The notes below the pieces were generated by a model that saw nothing but the letters and a program-made list of their open reading frames with translations, had not been told where the DNA came from and made no database searches. From NCBI GenBank assembly GCA_029252405.1, contig JAQXBM010000087.1, forward strand, positions 1-64,000: a stretch of 64,000 nt of DNA, given 5' to 3'. Shown here in pieces: positions 1 through 7,387 of this stretch; position 1 is the stretch's first letter; the number at the start of each line of letters is the position of its first letter. This DNA is from Crocinitomicaceae bacterium. Lineage in GTDB: Bacteria > Bacteroidota > Bacteroidia > Flavobacteriales_D > Crocinitomicaceae. A program made the position numbers and the translations under genes.

Positions 1-92
1 CCAACTATCCAACTATCCAACTATCCAACTATCCAACTATCCAACTATCCAACTATCCAACTATCCAACTATCCAACTATCCAACTATCCAA
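1..92. repeat. 8-bp tandem repeat (CCAACTAT)n
   Basis: Eleven perfect head-to-tail copies of CCAACTAT fill positions 1-88, followed by a partial copy to 92. The array begins before the window edge, so its full length is unknown. It ends 22 bp before the -7 box of the next gene. Because the unit is 8 bp and the array lies outside any visible reading frame, a change in copy number would move upstream DNA relative to that promoter but would not frameshift a gene seen here. Confidence 0.95.
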
Positions 93-114
93 TAGCGAAG
101 CGAATCCAATTCCT

Positions 115-122
115 TATCTTTG
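115..122 (+). promoter_or_regulatory. Bacteroidota -7 promoter box
   Basis: TATCTTTG matches the Bacteroidota -7 consensus TAnnTTTG exactly. It lies 19 nt before the ATG of the secreted nuclease gene. No convincing -33 TTG is present at the usual spacing; the DNA there is the end of the 8-bp repeat array. Confidence 0.65.
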
Positions 123-141
123 CACCAAATCAATCTCCAAC

Positions 142-1362
142 ATGAAAAATCTACTCTTTATTTTCACCTTACTTATCAGCACGTCGTCTTTTGCTCAACT
201 CACCATGGATGTGATGTGCTACAACGTTCTCAACTTCCCAAATGGCAGCAACAGAGAAGACACCCTGAAGAAAGTACTCTCGTATTACACACCAGACATT
301 TTGATGCTACAAGAATTGAAATCGGGTGGAGGAATGGATCAAATCACCAATGTCCTGAACGAACTTTCTGATGATATTTACGCTTCTGGAACGTGGGTAG
401 CGCAGCAATCTGGAAGTACTTCGTACAAATTGCAACAAAACATCATTTACAACACGAAGATTTTCGGATTGACGGAGGAGTACTATTTGTTAACCGACCA
501 CCGAGATGTGAATGTCTTCAAACTATTCATCCGCGATGAGGATTTACCAACAACGAACGATACGACCTTTTTGTATGTGTACGTGACGCACTTGAAATCT
601 TCTCAAGGATCGACGAACGAAGCTGCACGTTATCAAATGGCTCAAGTGATGCGAGCAGACATCAATACGCTTCCTCCAAACAGTTATGTGTTGGCAGGTG
701 GTGATTTCAACGTATACACGAGTACTGAAGACGCATACCAACATTTAACCGCAACAGGTTTGAACAATACCTTGGCTGACCCAATTGGAATGCCAGGAAA
801 TTGGCACAGCTCAACATTTCCAAACAAGGAAATTTTAACGCAGTCAACACGCTTGAACTCCCTTTCTGATGGAGCCGGAGGTGGATTGGATGATCGCTTC
901 GATTTTGTACTTCACAGTACAGAATTACTGGCTGGAAATGCAGAATTAACATATGCAGGAGGCTCTTACAAGGCTTTAGGAAATAACGGAACGTGCTACA
1001 ACACGGATATTTTCAATTGCTCGACGGTTAACAACGTGCCCGATTCTATTTTATGGGCGCTATATTACTGCTCTGATCACTTGCCGGTGGTTTTTTCATT
1101 GGTCAGCGATATCGTTTTATCAGTGGATGAAAGCAGTATTCCCCAGTTCACGATCTTCCCGAATCCAGCGAAACACGAACTCACAGTTGATATCAAATCA
1201 AACGAAGTTCTCCAAGCACAAATTATCGATCTAACGGGTAAAATTCAAGCGCAGGAAATCATTTCGGGTGCTACTCGATTGGATGTTTCTTTCTTGAAAG
1301 CAGGAGTTTACTTTGTAAGAGTTGAAGGCTCGAATGCGACCCTGAAGTTTGTAAAAGAGTAA
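142..1362 (+). CDS. Secreted endonuclease/exonuclease/phosphatase-family protein, T9SS type A
   Basis: The protein has 406 residues. An N-terminal signal peptide (about 1-19, ending FAQ) is followed by an endonuclease/exonuclease/phosphatase (EEP) fold. The visible EEP motifs, in order, are MCYNVLNF, LMLQELK (the metal-binding Glu), VTHLKSS, GGDFNVY and CSDHLPVV (the C-terminal Asp-His pair). All catalytic signatures are present, so it should be active as a metal-dependent nuclease or phosphoesterase. The last 75 residues form a T9SS type A sorting domain starting at FTIFPNPAKHE, so the enzyme should be carried across the outer membrane and either released or anchored. The start follows a good -7 box. 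The substrate cannot be read from sequence; extracellular DNA or nucleotides is an inference. Confidence 0.9.
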   Translation: MKNLLFIFTLLISTSSFAQLTMDVMCYNVLNFPNGSNREDTLKKVLSYYTPDILMLQELKSGGGMDQITNVLNELSDDIYASGTWVAQQSGSTSYKLQQNIIYNTKIFGLTEEYYLLTDHRDVNVFKLFIRDEDLPTTNDTTFLYVYVTHLKSSQGSTNEAARYQMAQVMRADINTLPPNSYVLAGGDFNVYTSTEDAYQHLTATGLNNTLADPIGMPGNWHSSTFPNKEILTQSTRLNSLSDGAGGGLDDRFDFVLHSTELLAGNAELTYAGGSYKALGNNGTCYNTDIFNCSTVNNVPDSILWALYYCSDHLPVVFSLVSDIVLSVDESSIPQFTIFPNPAKHELTVDIKSNEVLQAQIIDLTGKIQAQEIISGATRLDVSFLKAGVYFVRVEGSNATLKFVKE

Positions 1363-1499
1363 ACTCAGTTATGAGCTTTCGTTAAGTGTTTTTTTGGCGT
1401 TTTATCGCGCTATTCGCTATATCTTGTTTTCGAAAACTCAAACAAGGATGTCGCTGCCATCCCGAACGCGAAAGAGCTACGCTAATCACACAATCAAGC

Positions 1500-1507
1500 T
1501 AAATTTG
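1500..1507 (+). promoter_or_regulatory. -7 promoter box, leaderless geometry
   Basis: TAAATTTG fits TAnnTTTG and ends only 4 nt before the ATG at 1512. Transcription should start at or next to the start codon, leaving essentially no 5' leader. The same 4-nt spacing is seen before glyS and rbfA. Confidence 0.6.
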
Positions 1508-1511
1508 ATTC

Positions 1512-2465
1512 ATGCACCAATTGTTTTCCAATCTTAGATTCGTGTTGTTTAATGATGAATCATCAATTGCGGAGGTGAAATGCGCACTGCATGAATATAA
1601 AACACTTCTAGAGGAAGCTTCCATCATTGATATTAACGAATTCAACGATCAAGCTCATGTTCATCTTGATACAGGAATAGCCATTGGATTAAAATGGGCA
1701 GCTAGTTGTTTGGACGATTCTATTCGTACACAAAAGTTTATCAGAGGAACAAAGCGCGCCATTGAGGATAAGCTGAAAGGGAAAGGGTGCGTGCAGGTCT
1801 TGTATGGTGGAACGGGCCCATTTGCAACTTTAATATTGCCTTTGTTAGCGCATTTTTCGGCAGATCAATTAAAAGTCACTTTGCTCGATGTCAATCCTCG
1901 AAGTATCAAAAATGTCTCACAAATTATCGAGCACTTCGGGTTTCAGAATCATGTGGAAGAAATTCGCTGCGCGGATGCAACCAAAACTGTTTTCAATAAT
2001 GCTTCAGTATTCGATATTTTGCTCGTCGAAACGATGCAGCACGCACTTCAAGATGAACAGCAACTTTTAATTTCAAGTCGCTTGTTGAATCAGATGCCAG
2101 AAGACGCGCTATTAGTTCCTCAATCCATTTATCTCGATTTAATTCGCTTGAATTCCTCGGGAGATAATCCTATTAGAGAGCTAATGAAGGTTGATGCCGA
2201 TTTCTTAAGGAAGCATCATCCAATGAATGCTAAATGGTGCTTTGAAAGTAAGATTGAACTCGATGAAAAGGCGTATTCAGAGAAGGATTTACTGGCAATT
2301 GCCACGAAGATTCACGTGTATGCAGAGGAAACAATAGAATGGAACGAGAGTGGCTTGACATCGCCTAAAATCGTTTCCCCAATGACCGATATTAGGAACA
2401 ATAAGTCCATTTATTCCAGGTATGTGCTAGAGCCAAATCCAGGCTTCGAGATTAGATACCAATGA
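1512..2465 (+). CDS. SAM-dependent methyltransferase-like protein (PRMT-like layout)
   Basis: A soluble 317-residue protein with no signal peptide. Around residues 95-105, LYGGTGPFATL resembles the glycine-rich SAM-binding loop of class I methyltransferases. It is followed by a strand ending in an acidic residue (VTLLDVN), a second acidic strand (EEIRCADA), and FDILLVETMQHAL, which recalls the acidic post-II region of protein arginine methyltransferases. The C-terminal 120 residues look beta-rich (ALLVPQSIYLDLIRL, then IEWNESGLTSPKIV), again as in PRMTs. The family assignment is by motif only; the methyl acceptor is unknown. The gene stands alone between two secreted-protein genes, with its own apparently leaderless promoter. 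Another Rossmann-fold enzyme that uses SAM differently is the main alternative. Confidence 0.6.
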   Translation: MHQLFSNLRFVLFNDESSIAEVKCALHEYKTLLEEASIIDINEFNDQAHVHLDTGIAIGLKWAASCLDDSIRTQKFIRGTKRAIEDKLKGKGCVQVLYGGTGPFATLILPLLAHFSADQLKVTLLDVNPRSIKNVSQIIEHFGFQNHVEEIRCADATKTVFNNASVFDILLVETMQHALQDEQQLLISSRLLNQMPEDALLVPQSIYLDLIRLNSSGDNPIRELMKVDADFLRKHHPMNAKWCFESKIELDEKAYSEKDLLAIATKIHVYAEETIEWNESGLTSPKIVSPMTDIRNNKSIYSRYVLEPNPGFEIRYQ

Positions 2466-2516
2466 CAAGTACGTCAAAGGAAGATCGGTCGAAACGAAAT
2501 CGTTGCGATAATTGAT

Positions 2517-4334
2517 TTACTTCAAAACACTAATATGTCCAGAGTATTCTAATGCGGATTTTTCACCAGCATTGTAGTTGTTCGGCCAAACGATGAATTT
2601 GTAGGTATATGTTCCAGTTTGAACTGGTTGACCTCGGAACGTTCCGTCCCATTGTACATTCGCTGCATTGTCATCAGCTCCTTCAAAAATGAGCTCGCCC
2701 CAACGGTTGTAAACCTGCATTTCAATCCATTTGATGTCCGTTGCGTGTCCGAAGAAAGTCTCATTAATTCCATCTCCATCCGGAGTGAATGAGTTTGGTG
2801 CGTAGAATACGAAGATTGAAGGCACGGTGATAATGCGTATCGCAGTATCCAAACATCCATGTTCGAAATTGTGCGCTACGAGCATCACTTCGTACGTCGC
2901 TTCTTCACCATCTGTATTGAAATTATAGAAATACGGCAAGAAGACGTCTGGATCATAAAGGAAATCGACGTTGTTGTCCATGTGCCAAATTGCCTCATCC
3001 GTATTCTGACTTGATTCGTTGATGAAGGTGAAGTTGGTTGATGTTCCGAGCGAATAATCATTTGTGTAAGAGAATTCAGCGTCTATGCTCACGTCAATTA
3101 CGTTAACAGAATCGTAGTGTGACCAACATCCAGCCGTGTCTGTATACTGATTGTACACCCATCCACCAATGCTTCCTGTCCAATCGATTGTGGCGAGATC
3201 GGTTCCCTGTCCGCTTGTGACGAATGCACCTCCGTTTTCATTTGTAACTGTCCATTCGTACCAAGGCTGGCCTAAGGGCATTTCAATCTGATAATCTGCT
3301 AACTCGTAACATTCTGTGCTGTCGTGCAAGATGTATGGTGCACCTGGAGTTTTATAGGCTAAAGTATAGTGCTCATCCACAAAATCAGTCTCGTTGAACG
3401 CGCTTACGTAGCTGTAATCGGGATCAGAGTATTCACCATGATCGTAAATTACACGCCAAGTCGGGTTGTTCCATTGCGCAACGTCTGGATAATATCCATC
3501 TTGTGGAGGGTAGTGCGCAAAATCGAGTTGATAACGATTCGTCGGATTTGCCGAGTTGAATGTATAGAAATATCTATTCTGAATTTTACAAAGCGACGTA
3601 TCCATGTCCGCTTCGAAAGCTCCCACAAAATCTGGCGTGTGATGATGGAAGGTCACAATCGCGGTATCACTTGGATCACTCGAATTCATCAAAATCTTGA
3701 TAGGTCGATGACGCGTTGAACCTTGTTTTGATCCCGTTGGTATTAAATTGAGTTCGCCTTGAAGGAGGTGTTTCTTGATAAAGCCGTCTTCATCAGTACT
3801 GATCATTCCTTCCGCTCCAAATGTTGCATCGTAAATGATGGCATTCACATCCGAGCTATCGACATAAAGTGTCTGAGCATGAACGGCTAACTCGCGATTC
3901 GTCAAATCCAAAATGCTTCGCACTCGAATATCTTGCCCTTGATCTTTGATGTTGAAACCAGTTAATTGAAGGTCCCAGAAGCGTGAAACGCTATCGCCTA
4001 AAAACCATTGATTGTTCCCGTACATTTCAACATGACCTTCAGAAATCAACAGAAGTCCGTTGTTTACCCAATCATTTTCAATTCGGTAATCTCCACTGGA
4101 AATAACAATTCCTTGGTTTTGAAGTTCGAAATTTCCTGGAGTGACATCTTCGTAGGTTTGAATGAAGCCTTCATTTTCTAAAACAGAAATCGGTCCATCA
4201 GTTATTACATCACCAAATACATGCATTTCAGCATCTTCAGCAACAAACAATACGTTCGATTGATTGAATACAGTTGCATCTTGACCCAAAACGGGCAAAG
4301 AAATTAAGAACGCTATCCAAGCAATGTGCTTCAT
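2517..4334 (-). CDS. Secreted protein with T9SS type B (gliding-motility) C-terminal domain
   Basis: The protein has 605 residues and a signal peptide ending VLGQ at about residue 18. The N-terminal half is beta-rich and low in recognisable motifs (repeated short strand-turn units around residues 25-130). A PKD-like stretch lies around residues 410-500 (FSYTNDYS... FTFINESSQNTDEAIWHMDNN). The last 90 residues are a clear type B sorting domain: APNSFTPDGDGINETF, VYNRWGELIFEG and GTYTYKFIVW. It is therefore an exported T9SS substrate, but nothing shows an enzymatic activity. It is the third gene of a tight minus-strand run (3-nt gap to the gene before it), which suggests an operon of three exported proteins. 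Confidence 0.85.
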   Translation of the reverse strand: MKHIAWIAFLISLPVLGQDATVFNQSNVLFVAEDAEMHVFGDVITDGPISVLENEGFIQTYEDVTPGNFELQNQGIVISSGDYRIENDWVNNGLLLISEGHVEMYGNNQWFLGDSVSRFWDLQLTGFNIKDQGQDIRVRSILDLTNRELAVHAQTLYVDSSDVNAIIYDATFGAEGMISTDEDGFIKKHLLQGELNLIPTGSKQGSTRHRPIKILMNSSDPSDTAIVTFHHHTPDFVGAFEADMDTSLCKIQNRYFYTFNSANPTNRYQLDFAHYPPQDGYYPDVAQWNNPTWRVIYDHGEYSDPDYSYVSAFNETDFVDEHYTLAYKTPGAPYILHDSTECYELADYQIEMPLGQPWYEWTVTNENGGAFVTSGQGTDLATIDWTGSIGGWVYNQYTDTAGCWSHYDSVNVIDVSIDAEFSYTNDYSLGTSTNFTFINESSQNTDEAIWHMDNNVDFLYDPDVFLPYFYNFNTDGEEATYEVMLVAHNFEHGCLDTAIRIITVPSIFVFYAPNSFTPDGDGINETFFGHATDIKWIEMQVYNRWGELIFEGADDNAANVQWDGTFRGQPVQTGTYTYKFIVWPNNYNAGEKSALEYSGHISVLK

Positions 4335-4337
4335 CTA

Positions 4338-4952
4338 TTATTCTGCTGTAACTTGAAATTGATCGTATCCTGCAGGAACTTCGAAAATAGAAGCGTCCAA
4401 TGTTTGCGCCTCAGCCACCAAGTCGATTGTGTAAGAACCTGTGTTTTTGTTTACAACTAGTTTACGCGGTAATTTACTCGAGTTTAGCGCATCCAATAAT
4501 TCATAAACAGGATCATTGAAATAATCTGAGAATCCTGTCAAGTTTACATCTTCAGGCCCGAAGTAAGCAACAGCGCTTCCATTGTCTGTGACAACTGTAT
4601 ACCCTTCGCACATTACACCATCAATTTCGATCGCGTCCGTTTGAACTTGTTTTAAGATCGTGAGTGAATCATTTTTTTCTACTGATCCAGCTGTATACAT
4701 GTAATATCCTTTTTGATCGAACTCAGGAACATCCATGCACAATTTGAGCTGACCTGCCGAGCGGTTTAATAGAATCTTGTAGCTTCCAGTTGGGTCGCTT
4801 GATACAACTGCAATCTGATTTCCTTTTACGTAGAAATCAAAATTCGTGACCACTCCGTTTTGCGTTTTGGTGCAGTGAATAATTCCTTCGAAAGCCGAAA
4901 CTCCACTCGAAAGGATTACTGCTGCAACTAATATGAGGTGCTTTAATTTCAT
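4338..4952 (-). CDS. Exported DUF4412-like protein
   Basis: The protein has 204 residues from the ATG at 4952. An open frame continues upstream to 5006, but the chosen start gives a clean signal peptide (MKLKHLILVAAVIL..., cleaved near VSAFEG) and lies 1 nt after the stop of the preceding gene, consistent with translational coupling. After the signal the protein reads as a small beta-rich periplasmic or lipocalin-like fold: FEGIIHCTKTQNG, then DFYVKGNQIAVVS, then ILLNRSAGQLKLCMD. These alternating strand segments resemble DUF4412 proteins, which bind or sense an unknown ligand. No catalytic residues are evident and no T9SS sorting domain is present, so it should stay periplasmic. The DUF assignment is tentative. 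Confidence 0.75.
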   Translation of the reverse strand: MKLKHLILVAAVILSSGVSAFEGIIHCTKTQNGVVTNFDFYVKGNQIAVVSSDPTGSYKILLNRSAGQLKLCMDVPEFDQKGYYMYTAGSVEKNDSLTILKQVQTDAIEIDGVMCEGYTVVTDNGSAVAYFGPEDVNLTGFSDYFNDPVYELLDALNSSKLPRKLVVNKNTGSYTIDLVAEAQTLDASIFEVPAGYDQFQVTAE

Positions 4953-4953
4953 C

Positions 4954-6432
4954 TTAAATTCCAATTTGTCCACGAATGGAAACGGTTTGATAATCGCCAT
5001 CTTCAATGTTCACGGTTCCGGTTCGCTTAATAGCGAAGCCAGGTTGACCGGGTGACACGTTCAAGAGAGCGTTGTAAATGCTGTTTGAGATACCATTAAG
5101 TATTCCAGAAAGTCCAGGGATTGGTGCACAGATCGTTCCGATAAACGGAATGCTGATACAAATTTCCAATGAGGTTCCAGTAAAATCTACAGGATTGGCG
5201 ATGGTTCCTCCGGGTTCTCCGAAATCACCTCCAGCTCCACCATTCGCTTTAACGGCAAAGGTTCCCTGAATTGGTCCGAATGCGAACGGCTGTGAGATTC
5301 CTTTGCTCACCGCGGCTCCTTCATCATCGTCGTAAAGGGACTCAGCGTCATTTCCACTTTCCCACAATCCTAGAATGATATTACAGATTCCTTGGGTGTC
5401 TCCACCACCAAGACCGTCAGGCATTCCACCACTTCCTCCAGCACCAACGGCTAGACAGATAGTAAAAGGTCCTAAATTGACAGGTTGGAAAATCCCGACT
5501 GTTAAGCCCGCGCCTCCACCAGCATAAATCATTCCTGTGTTTCTAAATTCAGTATCGCAACCAAGGATCATGGCGTCTCCACCATCTTGTCCATTCACTG
5601 TCATTTGAATTGGAGCACTTCCACCACGACCGAAAACCAATCCTCTGTGAATGATTCCCATTTTACATGCTGGGTTGATCGCTCCTGTTGTGAATGCAGG
5701 AATTGTAGCATCAGCAGAGCGAATCGAAACGTTTTCTTCAATGGTAACAACTACACAATTGTTTCCTGTAATTCCGTTTGCTGAGAGATCGTAGTTCGTT
5801 TGATCCGTTATGATATCAACCAAGTCGCACATGGCAACATTGATCGTTAATGTTTTTGCAACAATGCGATCTCCACAATTCGCGAAGATGGTTACAAAGT
5901 GATCACCACCGCGCTCAAAGACGTTCGTTTGGATATCTACGTTGATTGTCGTTGTACCTGTAACTGAATATTGGCTCAACACAACATCCGTTTCTTCTGT
6001 GAACGTATGAACTACCGTTAAATCAACAGGAAGAGTTGTTCCACCAGGTGTTGATTGAGTGATTGTCACTGGAGCCGAAATGGACATCGTTGTCATTCGG
6101 TCAATGTTGTAAGTCGCTTGTTGGAAAGCAATATCGACTTCACAGTCATCACAATCTTCTAAATAGGTTGGCACCCAGCAGGTTCCATTCCAAATTTCTT
6201 CTTGAAGTTCATCCGTATGATAGATAATTAATCCGACGGCTGGAGCGGCGATTGCATCTCGTTCTAGTGTTGTCAAGCGGGGAACAAGCAGTCCTTGATC
6301 GTCTGATTCAAGGTGCAGAACAGCCGATGGATCGGGCGTGTTCGTGTTGATTCCAACGTTTTTATTTTGACCAAAACTAGCAAAAGCGAGTAGCAAACCC
6401 GAAGCGAGTAGTGTTATTTTCATCATTAGCAT
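4954..6432 (-). CDS. Exported glycine-rich protein with phage-tail-fibre-like N-terminus
   Basis: The protein has 492 residues. The signal peptide ends near ASFGQ. The segment after it (VGINTNTPDPSAVLHLES, then GLLVPRLT and VGLIIYHTDE) is a motif set common in Bacteroidota surface proteins and related to tail-fibre head regions. The middle has beta-sandwich character. Residues of roughly 255-420 are rich in Gly/Ala (for example AGGGAGLT and VGAGGSGGMPDGLGGG), suggesting an extended or stacked beta structure. No T9SS sorting domain is visible. Two further ATGs lie 6 and 9 nt inside. I keep the outer start because TACATTTA, a weak -7 box at 6438-6445, ends 5 nt upstream. It is the first gene of the minus-strand run that continues to 2517. 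Function unknown; a structural surface role is an inference. Confidence 0.75.
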   Translation of the reverse strand: MLMMKITLLASGLLLAFASFGQNKNVGINTNTPDPSAVLHLESDDQGLLVPRLTTLERDAIAAPAVGLIIYHTDELQEEIWNGTCWVPTYLEDCDDCEVDIAFQQATYNIDRMTTMSISAPVTITQSTPGGTTLPVDLTVVHTFTEETDVVLSQYSVTGTTTINVDIQTNVFERGGDHFVTIFANCGDRIVAKTLTINVAMCDLVDIITDQTNYDLSANGITGNNCVVVTIEENVSIRSADATIPAFTTGAINPACKMGIIHRGLVFGRGGSAPIQMTVNGQDGGDAMILGCDTEFRNTGMIYAGGGAGLTVGIFQPVNLGPFTICLAVGAGGSGGMPDGLGGGDTQGICNIILGLWESGNDAESLYDDDEGAAVSKGISQPFAFGPIQGTFAVKANGGAGGDFGEPGGTIANPVDFTGTSLEICISIPFIGTICAPIPGLSGILNGISNSIYNALLNVSPGQPGFAIKRTGTVNIEDGDYQTVSIRGQIGI

Positions 6433-6647
6433 AGGCTTAAATGTACATATAATACGTCTAATATTGCTGCACGGTTGCCATTAAATCGGGATAAATTTTA
6501 TCAACAAGAGATGATTTCAAACTGGCAGTTTTTGTAATTCGTCTTACGATGATCAAAAATTAGGCGATTCGAGGTGTGAACCGACTTTCAAGTGGTTTAA
6601 ATTGGTATAATTGTTGAGATAGTTTCGACAAAACTGAATCAAACAAT

Positions 6648-7346
6648 ATGAAAACAATTTTACTAGGCCTTTTAATCGTTCCTTTTTTAACATTTGCTCA
6701 AAGCGAAACAACAGAACCGGATGGTTCACAAGGGACATTCAATCATTATAATTGGGAAATCGGAGTCAATGGAGGCGTGAATATCACAAACGTTGCCGGG
6801 CTTGCAGATTCGTTGAGTTCGATTCGAAGATTCGGAAGTCTCTATGGAGCAACCTTAACCTATCATTTTAATCGTTTTCTTGCCATTAAGACAGATTTCG
6901 ATTTTGAAAATAAAGGATGGACAATTAACGACCTTGAAGTCTTGGCTGCTGATGGAATAACGACAACGACACAAAATGTCAGCCAGCACCTTGATTACTT
7001 CGATATTCCAGCTTTCTTTCGAGTTGGTTTCGGAAACCGAATTAAATTCGATTTCAACTTCGGTCCTTACATTGCTTTTTTAACCGAGAATAGAACGTTC
7101 TACACCGATCCGAGTGGAATAGAGATACCAGTGGCGAACGAGTTTTTCGATAATTTCAGCAAAACAGACTTCGGACTTGTTTACGGAGGCGGAATAGATT
7201 TTGCAATCGGAAAAAGATGGTCGTTCGGTTTCGACTTGCTCTATGAGCACGGTTTGAAAGAAATCAACGCAAATGGTCTCAAAAACACGTCTATAGACTT
7301 TGATTTTGGAATCAATTACTTATTCGGAGCTAAGAAAAAGAAATAG
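6648..7346 (+). CDS. Outer-membrane beta-barrel protein (PorT-like family)
   Basis: The protein has 232 residues and a signal peptide ending TFAQ (about residue 18). The rest shows amphipathic alternating strands typical of an eight-stranded outer-membrane barrel: NWEIGVNGGVNITN, SLYGATLTYHFNRFLAIKTDFDFENKGW, FFRVGFGNRIKFDFNFGPYIAF, and a closing SIDFDFGINYLFGAKKK. This is the pattern of the Bacteroidota 'porin family / outer membrane beta-barrel' proteins. The specific role (structural, adhesin or small porin) cannot be decided. TAGTTTCG at about 6621 is a possible degenerate -7 box. A strong hairpin terminator follows directly. Confidence 0.8.
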   Translation: MKTILLGLLIVPFLTFAQSETTEPDGSQGTFNHYNWEIGVNGGVNITNVAGLADSLSSIRRFGSLYGATLTYHFNRFLAIKTDFDFENKGWTINDLEVLAADGITTTTQNVSQHLDYFDIPAFFRVGFGNRIKFDFNFGPYIAFLTENRTFYTDPSGIEIPVANEFFDNFSKTDFGLVYGGGIDFAIGKRWSFGFDLLYEHGLKEINANGLKNTSIDFDFGINYLFGAKKKK

Positions 7347-7352
7347 AACGTG

Positions 7353-7387
7353 TGATCAGTCAATTAACTTGACTGATCAATTTTTTT
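7353..7387 (+). terminator. Rho-independent terminator, overlapping the 3' end of paaZ
   Basis: An 11-bp perfect stem (TGATCAGTCAA at 7353-7363, complement at 7369-7379) with loop TTAAC is followed by a T-run to 7387. It terminates the plus-strand barrel gene. Its loop and right arm contain the stop codon and last codons of the convergent paaZ gene, so the hairpin does double duty as coding sequence. Confidence 0.85.
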
